Shown here piece after piece: positions 1-7,211 of a stretch of 33,411 bases of DNA. The DNA comes from Planctomycetota bacterium (lineage in GTDB: Bacteria > Planctomycetota > SZUA-567). Each line of letters begins with the position of its first letter. Positions within the stretch are counted from its first letter, which is position 1. Location: positions 1-33,411 of the forward strand of contig JAGUZQ010000101.1 in assembly GCA_020060765.1 (NCBI GenBank), given 5' to 3'. The notes beneath the pieces are model-generated. The model made no database searches, was not told where the DNA came from, and was given only the letters and a program-made list of their open reading frames with translations. The translations under genes and the position numbers were made by a program.

Positions 1-117
1 AGGGGACTAAGGCACTGGTCGAAGATTTCCCTGCTTGCCGTAAGTTTTTCGTAATCAGAAGTTATCAGTGCCGCGCCGGTAAAGAAATTTCTTAGTCCCT
101 TAGCGCCTTAGTCCCTT
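1..117. repeat. dispersed repeat with inverted ends, copy 1 (left end may be cut by window)
   Basis: The stretch begins with AGGGGACTAAGG and ends with CTTAGTCCCTTAGCGCC followed by TTAGTCCC, so its ends are inverted copies of a GGGACTAAGG unit. The core shares a recognisable sequence with 26264-26403: TTGCC-TAAGTT, AATCA, TTATC, GCGCC and TAAAGA followed by TTTCTTAGTCCC occur in the same order. No coding potential is seen. The two copies make this a non-coding dispersed element; it resembles a MITE or large palindromic repeat. Whether the window cuts its left end cannot be told. Confidence 0.7.
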
Positions 118-164
118 ATTCGAGGTGCCGTACTTAACCGTCTATCTTATTGGAAACCTCACAC

Positions 165-1391
165 ATGACCTTGAGCACGAGAAGTCTGTTTTGCGTCCTG
201 CTGTTCTGCGCTTGCACGATATACGCGCGCGGCGGGGAGGAACGCCACGCGGCCTTCGACCAGAAAATCCAGCTCGACCTCTGGGGCAAGAACCTGGTCG
301 ACGCCTATAACCAGATCACCCAGCGCGCCGGGATCGACGTGCGCATCAGCCCTTCCTACATGCGTCCGGAACACTTCAAAAGCGTGAAGGTTTATCTCGC
401 CGCCAACAGCATCACCGCCCGCCAGGCGATCGAATGGCTGTCGCGCGCCATCGGCTGCCGCTACCGTATCGACGGGCGCACCTCGGTGTGGCTGAGCGGC
501 AGTTACGACTGGATGAAGGAAGAGCCTGACGTCCTCATCCCCGACCAGCCGGTTAACAGCCTGATGTCTTCCGAAGAGCAGGCGTCATCCTTCGAGATGA
601 AGCTGATGGAACTGGTCAAGGCCAACTCCCTGTTTGGCGAAAGATATTTTCTCCGCATCGAGGAGGAGCGCGCCGGAAGAGAGGAATTCACCTGCAAGCT
701 GGTGGCAGTGCTGCCAGCGACGCTGAAAAAATACCTGGCGGAATCGCTGGAACTGATGACGAAGCGGGGCGCCGAAATCGTCGCTCCGCCTGCGCGGGTC
801 ATTTCCCCGGCGGAGACGGCGCTGCTGAAATCGCTGGGCGCGAAAATCGTGGTGCGCTACCGCAAGCGACCGCTACGCGAAGTGCTGGCCGACTTGTCGC
901 TGCAGACGGGGCTGAACATTGCTTTCGACCACACGCCGTTCCGGGAACGCCCGCTGCCGGAAATCACGCTGGAACTGGGCGAGGTGACGGCGCGGGAGGC
1001 GCTGGAGAAACTGGCTGCGGAAATGGGGCTGGGCGGCTGCGAACTTGACGCCCCGGGCTGCGTGTGGCTTACTGCCCGCCCCTGCAACTGGGGCACGACC
1101 GCCAGCCGCGAATTCCAGTGGGAAGGGATGGAAGTAAAGGCTTTCGCCTGCCAGGAACTGGCGGCGGCAATGGGCGGGGGGAAAGTGCTGGCCCACCAGA
1201 TCCGCCGCCGCATCGACCGCACGCACCCGGAACTGTGGCACGACGTCTCCACCGCCGCGGTCTATCACGAAAAATCCGGCAACCTGATCGTAGTCGCTCC
1301 CCGGGAAATCCAGGAAGCGGTGCAGGGCGAACTGTTTGCCCTGCGCGAAGAATTCAAGCAGAAGCTGCCGACAGCCGGAGACGCAAAATGA
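165..1391 (+). CDS. secreted protein with two STN-like (secretin/TonB short N-terminal) domains
   Basis: The reading frame is open from a TTG at 150, but the ATG at 165 is preferred: GGAA lies 9 bases upstream and the product (408 aa) then starts with a clean signal peptide (MTLSTRS, a hydrophobic stretch, cleavage near ARGG). Two segments look like STN domains: roughly residues 30-105, and 230-305 with the pattern RPLREVLADLSLQTGLNIAF, then EITLELGEVTAREALEKLA. STN domains occur at the periplasmic end of secretins and TonB receptors, but no secretin pore domain follows here. The stop codon overlaps the next start (ATGA), so the pair is translationally coupled. Likely periplasmic; function unknown. 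Confidence 0.8.
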   Translation: MTLSTRSLFCVLLFCACTIYARGGEERHAAFDQKIQLDLWGKNLVDAYNQITQRAGIDVRISPSYMRPEHFKSVKVYLAANSITARQAIEWLSRAIGCRYRIDGRTSVWLSGSYDWMKEEPDVLIPDQPVNSLMSSEEQASSFEMKLMELVKANSLFGERYFLRIEEERAGREEFTCKLVAVLPATLKKYLAESLELMTKRGAEIVAPPARVISPAETALLKSLGAKIVVRYRKRPLREVLADLSLQTGLNIAFDHTPFRERPLPEITLELGEVTAREALEKLAAEMGLGGCELDAPGCVWLTARPCNWGTTASREFQWEGMEVKAFACQELAAAMGGGKVLAHQIRRRIDRTHPELWHDVSTAAVYHEKSGNLIVVAPREIQEAVQGELFALREEFKQKLPTAGDAK

Positions 1392-3991
1392 TTGAACTTA
1401 TTCGCGGCGGCCGGGAGGAACTGATCGGTCAGTTCGGCTGTTCGCGGCGGCTGGCGGCGCGGATGGGGGCGTTGCAGGCCAAGGGCTTCACGTTTAGCGC
1501 GACTCTGGCGGAAGAGGCCAAACCCGGCAGCAAGCTGGAAAAACTGCTGCTGAAAAAGGAACTCCTCGACTGCGTCGATCTGCCGACCGCGCTGGCGCAA
1601 CTGCTGCAAACCGAGGAATTCGCGGAACTCGACTTTCCCCTTACCACAATTGAACAGGACGGCTTGACCGTAATCGCGGCGGAAGAGGAAACGCTGGCCG
1701 AGGAAGGATGGAGTTCCGAACCGAAGGCAAACGCGCTGGCCCTGGCCTCGCCTGCGGCAGTCTCGCCGATTTCTCCCCCCGCCTCGCCGTTCACCGCCGA
1801 GGAAGTAATGCGCCTGCGGGTGAATATTTTCGCCGCCAACACCTCGCAGGACAAGGTCGCGGCGTTGAGACAGTTTTCCTTTGCCGGAATTTCCGCCGAG
1901 GAAAAAGCCGGAGTCTGCCTGCAGGCGCTGGCCGACCCCGACCGCTCGCTACGCGCGGCCTCGGCGCAGGCGCTCCGGCAACTGGGCTTGAATCCGGATT
2001 TGTCTGAAACCGCGCGCCTGTTGGCGGAAGGCAATGACCGTGAACGCAACTCCGCGCTGGAGCGGCTGGGAGATTTTGCGGCGACGGGAAACAGCCTCGA
2101 TCTCGACGCGGTGCTGATGGCGCTGCTGGGCGGCTTGCGCGATGCGGAAAATAATATTGAAACTCGCACGCAGATTATGGAAACCCTGGCGCAGAACGGC
2201 GGCAGGCTGGGAGCAGCCCGCCTCTGTCGCGACGACATTCTGCGCGTCGTGCTGGAACAGGCCAACGGCGCGCCCGACGACCTCCGCCGCGCGGCGCGAA
2301 AGATCCTGGGCGTGCTGGAACAGCTCACGCCCGGCTGGGCTCTCGCCATTCTTCTCGCGGAAATCGCGCAGACCGGTTCCGACGATTATCGGCGGGGTTT
2401 GCTGGAATTGGTTTCCGCCCTGCCGCTGAACGACGCTGACAGAAAAAAACTGGCGCCGGTCGCGCTCAAGACAGTCGAGCAGACTCCCACCGACACCGAG
2501 GCGTGCCGGCTGATTGCTGGGTTTGTCCTGTCCTGCGGGGAAGAGGCGGTCTGCCTGCTGGCGGAACGGATGCCGGAAATGGACAACGCGCACCAGCGGC
2601 ATTTCGTGCGCCTGTTCGACAACCTGCCGCACTCGCGCCGATTGACGCTGAAGGAGAAAAGCGCCCTCGCCGCCGCCTCGCTGCGGATGCTGGAGAATTC
2701 GCCCAAGCAGGTGCGGGTGGATATTATCGAAACCAGCGTGTGCCGCGCGGAAGGTTTGCCGGAGGAGACCGGCGCGAGTCTCGCCCGCGCACTGCTGCGC
2801 GATCTGCGCGATTACAGCCACTGGCCGCTGAGCGAGACGATGGAGAACACGCTTTCGCATCTGGGAGCGGGCGCGGTGGAGCCGCTGCAACAGGCCTTGC
2901 AGGAGCACCGGGGCAATGCCGCCGCCGCCGCGGTGGTCGCGGGCGCGCTGGGAAAAATCGGCGCGGAGATTTCGACCGCCGCCGATCCCGCGCTGGTGAA
3001 AAAAGCGGAGGATATTCTGCGCGCCCTGCAGACGCTGACTTTTTCCGATCCCGCCTGCCGGGATTCGCTCAATCTCGCGCTGGGAAAAATCTGCGCCAGT
3101 TCCGGCGTGTCAGGCGAAATCGGCGGGCTGATTATCCGTTCGCTTCTGAACCGGCTGGAAGGAAAGCCGTCGGACGCGGCGACCATTAAAGCGCTGGGTT
3201 ACGCCTGCCGCGGCAACGGCGCCGACGATAACCGCCTGCGCACCGTCGCGGGGCTGGCGATGAAGCATCTGCAAAACGAACATCCCGACCCGACCGTCGA
3301 GGTCGACTCCGTTAACGGCGAGGAAATTTTCCGGCTGGGCGGGGAACTAGGCATGTATTCCGAACTGATTCCCGCCTGTATTTCGGCGCTGGAAAACGTG
3401 GCGCTGGCGGCGCTTTGCCCCGACGATCTGCGGGAGGAAATCCTGCAAAGCCTGCTGGAAGACTGGCAGGCGGCTCTCGCCAACGACCAGGCCTGGGGGC
3501 CGGCTAATGTCGCGCTCCTGACCGCGTCGCTGGGGCGGGCGGGGGCGGCGGAAAACCTGCCGCTGCCGCTGCGGGAACGGATCGCGCAGACGCTGGCCAG
3601 GCGGGTGGGGGAAGTATCGGTGCTGGCCGCGCTTTCCGGCATTCTCGCGCGTGGGGACAAATCCGCATTGTTCGACCGGATGGCGGGCGCGGTGGTGCTG
3701 CGGCTGTTGAAGATTATCGACCAGGCCGAAGACCTGACGACCGAGGATCACGAAGCCTACCTGAGGATATTGGGGAAAACCGCCCTGCGCGGAAGTTTCG
3801 AAATCCGCGGCGGCAGTGAGGAGCGGCTGATCGAAAGAATGCTGGAAGCGATTTTCCGCGGCCTGCACCAGGCCGTGCCGGGCTGCCTGCAGCACCTGCG
3901 CGCGCTGAACGCGACGGCAAAACTTCCGGCGCGGCACCTGGAAAAAATCTCCGCCGAACTGAAAAGATTTTCCGCGCTGACGGTGAGATAA
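1388..3991 (+). CDS. HEAT-like helical repeat protein, 867 aa
   Basis: The start is the ATG at 1388, which shares ATGA with the upstream stop; the frame stays open further upstream only inside the preceding gene. The product has no obvious signal peptide or membrane segment. From about residue 135 onward it is a long series of Leu/Ala-rich paired helices, for example AALRQFSFAGISAEEKAGVC and ALADPDRSLRAASAQALRQL, typical of HEAT or Armadillo-type solenoids that act as protein-binding scaffolds. The N-terminal 110 residues are acidic and differ from the repeat part. No catalytic motif was found. Tight coupling to a predicted periplasmic STN protein suggests the two act together, though this one appears cytoplasmic. 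Confidence 0.8.
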   Translation: MIELIRGGREELIGQFGCSRRLAARMGALQAKGFTFSATLAEEAKPGSKLEKLLLKKELLDCVDLPTALAQLLQTEEFAELDFPLTTIEQDGLTVIAAEEETLAEEGWSSEPKANALALASPAAVSPISPPASPFTAEEVMRLRVNIFAANTSQDKVAALRQFSFAGISAEEKAGVCLQALADPDRSLRAASAQALRQLGLNPDLSETARLLAEGNDRERNSALERLGDFAATGNSLDLDAVLMALLGGLRDAENNIETRTQIMETLAQNGGRLGAARLCRDDILRVVLEQANGAPDDLRRAARKILGVLEQLTPGWALAILLAEIAQTGSDDYRRGLLELVSALPLNDADRKKLAPVALKTVEQTPTDTEACRLIAGFVLSCGEEAVCLLAERMPEMDNAHQRHFVRLFDNLPHSRRLTLKEKSALAAASLRMLENSPKQVRVDIIETSVCRAEGLPEETGASLARALLRDLRDYSHWPLSETMENTLSHLGAGAVEPLQQALQEHRGNAAAAAVVAGALGKIGAEISTAADPALVKKAEDILRALQTLTFSDPACRDSLNLALGKICASSGVSGEIGGLIIRSLLNRLEGKPSDAATIKALGYACRGNGADDNRLRTVAGLAMKHLQNEHPDPTVEVDSVNGEEIFRLGGELGMYSELIPACISALENVALAALCPDDLREEILQSLLEDWQAALANDQAWGPANVALLTASLGRAGAAENLPLPLRERIAQTLARRVGEVSVLAALSGILARGDKSALFDRMAGAVVLRLLKIIDQAEDLTTEDHEAYLRILGKTALRGSFEIRGGSEERLIERMLEAIFRGLHQAVPGCLQHLRALNATAKLPARHLEKISAELKRFSALTVR

Positions 3992-4006
3992 ATCGGGAGA
4001 GGCACT

Positions 4007-4390
4007 GTGCAAAAAATAATCGAAGACGAAATTATCCAGGCCGAGGAAAATCTGCGGCAGGCGATGCTGGCCTCCGACGTCGAAGCGCTTGAAGAATTGC
4101 TCTCGCCGGAACTGATTTTCACCACCCATACCGGGCAGGTCGTCGGCAAGCAGGATGACCTCGCCGCGCACCGGTCGGGATTGTTCACGCTGGAAAAACT
4201 GGTTCCGTCGGAACAGCGCCTGAAAATCCTGGGAGAATCAAACGCGATCTTTTCGGTCAGGATGCGACTGTCGGGAAAATTCGCGGGCGCGCCGATTGAG
4301 GGAGATTTCCGTTATACCCGGGTATGGGTAAAATCGAAAGACGGGAAATGGCGCATCGCCGCCGGCCACGCCTGCATAGTGCAAACCTGA
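4007..4390 (+). CDS. small NTF2-like (SnoaL/DUF4440-type) protein
   Basis: This 127-aa protein starts at a GTG at 4007, with GGGAGA ending 6 bases upstream, 15 bases after the previous stop. The layout fits the DUF4440/SnoaL cone fold: an N-terminal helix (EAENLRQAMLASDVEALEEL pattern), LLSPELIFTTHTGQVVGKQD, then strands with RMRLSGKF, and a final GDFRYTRVWVKSKDGKWRIAA segment. The last block is the most recognisable family signature. Such proteins are ligand-binding or small enzyme folds; the substrate cannot be told. It may be co-transcribed with the two upstream genes. No signal peptide. Confidence 0.8.
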   Translation: MQKIIEDEIIQAEENLRQAMLASDVEALEELLSPELIFTTHTGQVVGKQDDLAAHRSGLFTLEKLVPSEQRLKILGESNAIFSVRMRLSGKFAGAPIEGDFRYTRVWVKSKDGKWRIAAGHACIVQT

Positions 4391-4408
4391 GCATACGACG
4401 TATTTGAC

Positions 4409-4450
4409 TTGACAGGTAAACAGGCAACATTTCCAATTGTTTTCTGTTTA
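4409..4450 (+). promoter_or_regulatory. candidate promoter overlapped by an operator-like inverted repeat
   Basis: TTGACA (4409-4414) is followed after 17 bases by TCCAAT (4432-4437), a moderate sigma70-type promoter. Across it lies an inverted repeat: TAAACAGGCAACA (4417-4429) and TGTTTTCTGTTTA (4438-4450), matching at 11 of 13 positions with an 8-base spacer. The dyad covers the -10 region, as a repressor site would. The genes downstream are a Cys-rich secreted protein and a metal-binding transport protein, so a Fur/Zur-family regulator is a reasonable guess. Confidence 0.5.
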
Positions 4451-4470
4451 AGTATCTATGGGCGGAAATC

Positions 4471-4881
4471 ATGCGCATTCGTCTCGCATACCGAATAATC
4501 CCGGCGTTGTCGGCCTTGTGCGCAACGTTGCTGCTGGCGGCGCTGCCGCTGTTGCAGCAGGTTCACCTGTCGCAACACGACTGCGGCTGTTGCCATTCCG
4601 CCTGTCGCAATCAGGCTCCTTGCAATCCGCATCTCCGAGGCTACCTGAAAACCTCATTTGCCGAAAACAGCAATTCTCCTGAAGCCGAGCCGTACCACAA
4701 CTCCCACGCCTGTCCTTTCTGCCGTATGTGCGCGGCGCTGGCCAAGGGTTTTTCGGCAGCGGTTTCCGCCCCCGCGGCGACGGTCGCTCCCGCCTGTTCC
4801 GCAGCCGCGCCTTTTGTCCGCACGGTTCCGGTTCGCGTCGTTCTATCCTCGGCCTCGCCGCGCGCCCCGCCGGTAGCATGA
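4471..4881 (+). CDS. Cys/His-containing secreted or membrane-anchored protein
   Basis: The 136-aa product starts at ATG 4471 with GGCGGAA upstream. It opens with a basic N-terminus and a hydrophobic stretch (residues about 8-28) that serves as signal peptide or membrane anchor. Then come metal-ligand-like clusters: HLSQHDCGCCHSACRN near residues 32-47, and HACPFCRMC near 78-86. The C-terminal third is Ala/Pro/Val-rich. I do not recognise a family with certainty; the size, anchor and Cys/His pairs recall DUF2946-type proteins found near metal-handling genes. The operator-like repeat upstream and the zinc-type binding protein downstream support a role in metal handling, as inference. Confidence 0.6.
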   Translation: MRIRLAYRIIPALSALCATLLLAALPLLQQVHLSQHDCGCCHSACRNQAPCNPHLRGYLKTSFAENSNSPEAEPYHNSHACPFCRMCAALAKGFSAAVSAPAATVAPACSAAAPFVRTVPVRVVLSSASPRAPPVA

Positions 4882-4927
4882 GCATTCGCGATTTTCCATG
4901 AAAGCTTCACATAAGTGAAAACAAATT

Positions 4928-4970
4928 CCCTCGCCCCCTGAGGGGGAGAGGGTTAGGGTGAGGGGGTCAC
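4928..4970. repeat. short intergenic palindromic repeat
   Basis: CCCCCTGAGGGGG forms a hairpin, followed by AGAGGGTTAGGGTGAGGGGG. This resembles short G/C-rich intergenic repeats widespread in bacterial genomes. A diverged relative (CCCCCTTCCGGGGAGAG) is at about 14700-14718. It separates the Cys-rich gene from the metal-binding protein and could attenuate transcription between them. Confidence 0.5.
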
Positions 4971-5064
4971 CTATTGACTATCGATTTTTGTTAGCGAAGC
5001 ATAATGTGGAAACCCCTCGCGTCAGGTCGCGCTTATACAAATTATCTTTAACGGGAGAACTTAC

Positions 5065-6000
5065 ATGTCCAGAATCATAGCAGTCATTTTCGCAATCGCC
5101 GCCATCGCGTTTTTCCGTCCCGCCGCCGCCGGGGAAGAGAAAATCAAGGTCTTTGTCAGCATCGTGCCGCAGGAATATTTTATCGGGCGCGTGGGCGGGG
5201 AACGGGTACAGGCGCAGGCGCTGGTCAAACCCGGCAGCAGCCCCGCGACCTATGAGCCGACCCCGCGCCAGATGGTGGAGCTGTCCCAGGCCAAACTTTT
5301 TTTCCGCATCGGGGTGGCTTTTGAAAATTCGTTCCTGCCCAAAATCGAACAGACTTTGCCCAACCTTAAAATCATTGACACGCGCGCAGGCATTAACCTC
5401 AGGGAAATGAAAGCGCATCATCACGACGAAGACGGCGAGGAACACGAGAAGCGCAATGAAAAAGATGAACATGCCGAACATGAAGAGGGACATCACCACG
5501 AAGGCACCGATCCGCATATCTGGCTCAGTCCGCGCTTGGTCAAGGTGCAGACGCGCACCATGGCCGACGCGCTGATCGCGCTCGATCCAGAGGGGAAGGA
5601 AGTTTATGAAACGAACTATCAGTCATTCGCCGCCGAACTGGACGCCCTCGACCAGAAACTCGCTTCGGCGCTGGCGTCGGTGAAGGGCAAGACTTTTCTG
5701 GTGTTCCATCCCGCCTGGGGCTATTTCGCCGACGCCTACGGCCTGAACCAGGAGCCGATCGAAATCGAAGGCAAGGATCCGAGCGCGCAGCAACTCGCGC
5801 GCATCATCGACCAGGCCAAGGCGGAAGACGTGCGCGTGATTTTCGTGCAACCCCAGTTCAGCCAGGCCACGGCCAAGTCCGTCGCCTCTGCCATTAACGG
5901 GGCAGTGGTGCCGATCGATCCGCTGGCGCGGGACTATGTGAAAAATCTGGAAGCAGTGGCGAAAACGGTAAGCGCGGCGCTGGGCGCACAGAAGAAATAG
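5065..6000 (+). CDS. znuA: ZnuA-type metal ABC transporter substrate-binding protein
   Basis: The 311-aa protein has a signal peptide (residues 1-22, ending RPAAAG) and follows the cluster 9 (ZnuA/TroA) fold throughout: FVSIVPQEYFIGRVGGERV, PGSSPATYEPTPRQMVELS, a His/Asp/Glu-rich mobile loop at about 115-148, DPHIWLSPRLV, VFHPAWGYFADAYGL and VPIDPLARDYV. It would capture Zn or Mn in the periplasm for an ABC importer. The first metal-ligand His of the family (usually PHTYEP) is Ala61 here, while the later His, His and Asp positions are kept. GGGAGA precedes the ATG. No permease or ATPase gene follows; the next ORF is cut short by mobile-element debris. Confidence 0.88.
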   Translation: MSRIIAVIFAIAAIAFFRPAAAGEEKIKVFVSIVPQEYFIGRVGGERVQAQALVKPGSSPATYEPTPRQMVELSQAKLFFRIGVAFENSFLPKIEQTLPNLKIIDTRAGINLREMKAHHHDEDGEEHEKRNEKDEHAEHEEGHHHEGTDPHIWLSPRLVKVQTRTMADALIALDPEGKEVYETNYQSFAAELDALDQKLASALASVKGKTFLVFHPAWGYFADAYGLNQEPIEIEGKDPSAQQLARIIDQAKAEDVRVIFVQPQFSQATAKSVASAINGAVVPIDPLARDYVKNLEAVAKTVSAALGAQKK

Positions 6001-6002
6001 AT

Positions 6003-6134
6003 GGCTGCGCCACACGCATATTTTGCAAGCATACTTGTAATTGAAAATCCACTTGCGCGTCTACGCCGCGAACATAGAAAGCGCGTAAGATTTTTGCACG
6101 GAATGCGTTTGCGTAATATGCGTGTGCGCCGCAA
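6003..6134. repeat. long imperfect palindrome
   Basis: CACACGCATATT at 6011-6022 has its exact reverse complement, AATATGCGTGTG, at 6115-6126. The flanks and interior also match in inverted order with small gaps (GCAA, GCAT, AAATC, GCGC). The whole can fold on itself and looks like a non-coding miniature element or a transcript-end structure directly after the znuA-like stop codon. Confidence 0.5.
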
Positions 6135-6152
6135 ATCGATAAGGAAATTGCC

Positions 6153-6356
6153 ATGAGTGTTTCTGATCCACAAGAACCAGTTGCCGGCAAGCGCCGCGAC
6201 TGGGGGCTGCCGTTGCTGGCGCTGTTCGCGGTCACGGCCTACGGTGCGCTGGCGATACCGCCCATACTGCTTCTAGACCCACCACAGGCAGCCAACAACA
6301 CAAGACAGCCAGTTTGTACGTCTTCGTCGTTGACCTGCGGAATCCTTCCCTCGTGA
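6153..6356 (+). pseudogene. 5' remnant of a gene with an N-terminal membrane segment, cut near 6270
   Basis: The ORF has a good start: AAGGA sits 7 bases before the ATG. It encodes a short polar N-terminus (MSVSDPQEPVAGKRRDW) and one hydrophobic segment (LPLLALFAVTAYGALAIPP). After about residue 41 the translation loses any protein-like character and stops at 67 aa, just where the integrase-related sequence begins. I read it as the front of a membrane protein gene, possibly once co-transcribed with the znuA-like gene, broken by insertion or deletion. The family is not recognisable from this fragment. Confidence 0.45.
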
Positions 6357-6387
6357 AACAGATGGAGAGCCTCTTCACCTTGCCGTA

Positions 6388-6862
6388 ATGGCGGCGCCTG
6401 TGAAAAACGGGGTCACGGGGGAATATTCCCTAGATGAAATCGAGGAGATGATCGCATTTCTTCGGGAGCATTCCGCTACCGTCTACGTTGAACAAAAAGG
6501 CGACCTGGCCTCCTGATACAGTCAAGAGGCTGGCGATCTGGCTGTCCTCCCATGATTCGCCTTATGTCTTCGGCAAGCCGTTTATCGATAAGCTGTATCG
6601 ACAGCTTGACAAGGTGACTGTGAACACGAAATTCATAGGCCTGCGACCCCACCAGCTTCGGCATTCCTTCCGCACCAACATGTGGCTGGAAGGCGTAAAT
6701 GAACAGATCATCGATCAGATGGTGGGGCACACGACCAAGGCGATGGCCAATCGCTACCGGCATATCCGCAACGAACACATCCGGCAGGGCATTTCAAAAG
6801 TCTGGAACCGCCACCAGCAAAAAAATAAAAATCCTGGGGAAGCTGAGAATATCTCCCAGTAA
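6388..6862 (+). pseudogene. tyrosine recombinase/integrase, C-terminal fragment
   Basis: From about 6461 the frame reads like the catalytic end of a phage-type integrase: IPLPSTL, RLAIWL, YVFGKP, then HQLRHSFRTNMWLEGVNEQ with the box II Arg, QMVGHTT with the conserved Gly-His, and MANRYRHI carrying the nucleophile Tyr. The N-terminal arm-binding and core domains and the box I Arg are missing. A second frame overlaps at 6388-6516 (42 codons, ATG at 6388, containing GEYSLDEIEEMIAFLREHS), which may be frameshifted upstream integrase sequence or an unrelated leftover. The frame ends about 106 bases from a tRNA 3' fragment, the usual neighbour of an attachment site. The enzyme should be inactive. 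Confidence 0.8.
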
Positions 6863-6930
6863 CCGGGGCATTCCAAAATCCGTTGTAATACCGTTGTACT
6901 TGCTTTTTTTGCTTGACGATTTCAACGGAA

Positions 6931-6959
6931 AAGGGGTTACGGAAAACCTGTAACCCCTT
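6931..6959. repeat. perfect 10-bp inverted repeat between integrase remnant and tRNA fragment
   Basis: AAGGGGTTAC (6931-6940) and GTAACCCCTT (6950-6959) are exact reverse complements around a 9-base loop. No T-run follows on either strand, so a simple terminator is not favoured. Its place next to the tRNA fragment and integrase fits an arm-type recombinase site or a leftover tRNA terminator. Confidence 0.55.
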
Positions 6960-6968
6960 GGCATATAA

Positions 6969-7024
6969 TGGCGGAGCGTGAGGGATTCGAACCCCCGGTG
7001 GGTTGCCCCACACTGGTTTTCAAA
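6969..7024 (-). tRNA. tRNA-Ser(UGA), 3' fragment only (attachment-site remnant)
   Basis: Read on the minus strand the fragment starts in the anticodon loop (TTTGAAA, anticodon TGA), then ACCAG, a class II variable arm (GTGGG-GCAA-CCCAC), a T arm (GGGGG, TTCGAAT, CCCTC), the 3' acceptor strand ACGCTCC, discriminator G and encoded CCA. The 5' half is missing: the bases before the loop do not pair with ACCAG, and no D arm or GGAGCGT acceptor strand follows. Tyrosine integrases often target exactly this part of tRNA-Ser genes, and integrase remains lie beside it. Not a functional tRNA. Confidence 0.85.
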
Positions 7025-7211
7025 TTCCATGCCCTGCATTTCATAACTTCTTGCTAGCTATGGATTTATAGCGTAATATGCTGTTGGACAAAATGTTGCA
7101 AGAAAACAACAAGTTTGCGAAAAATTAGACAAAACAGATAGCCAATGACTACCGAAAATACTTCTATGTTGCCTCTTCGGAATCGATCACCAGCCATCAA
7201 GCCATCAGGTG
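7025..7211. other. AT-rich gap, no gene seen
   Basis: Together with 6863-6968 this makes a gene-free stretch of about 350 bases around the tRNA fragment. The part after the fragment is AT-rich compared with its surroundings, consistent with leftover element DNA. No ORF, RNA or clear terminator for radA was found in it. Confidence 0.5.

Noticed and set aside
1064..1387. N-terminal extension of the HEAT-repeat ORF to 1064
   Set aside because: It overlaps the upstream STN gene in another frame, has Arg/Pro-rich composition of a shadow frame, and the ATGA overlap gives a better start at 1388.
6969..7024. Intact tRNA-Ser or tRNA-Sec
   Set aside because: No D arm or 5' acceptor strand exists beyond the anticodon loop, and the arm lengths do not fit tRNA-Sec.
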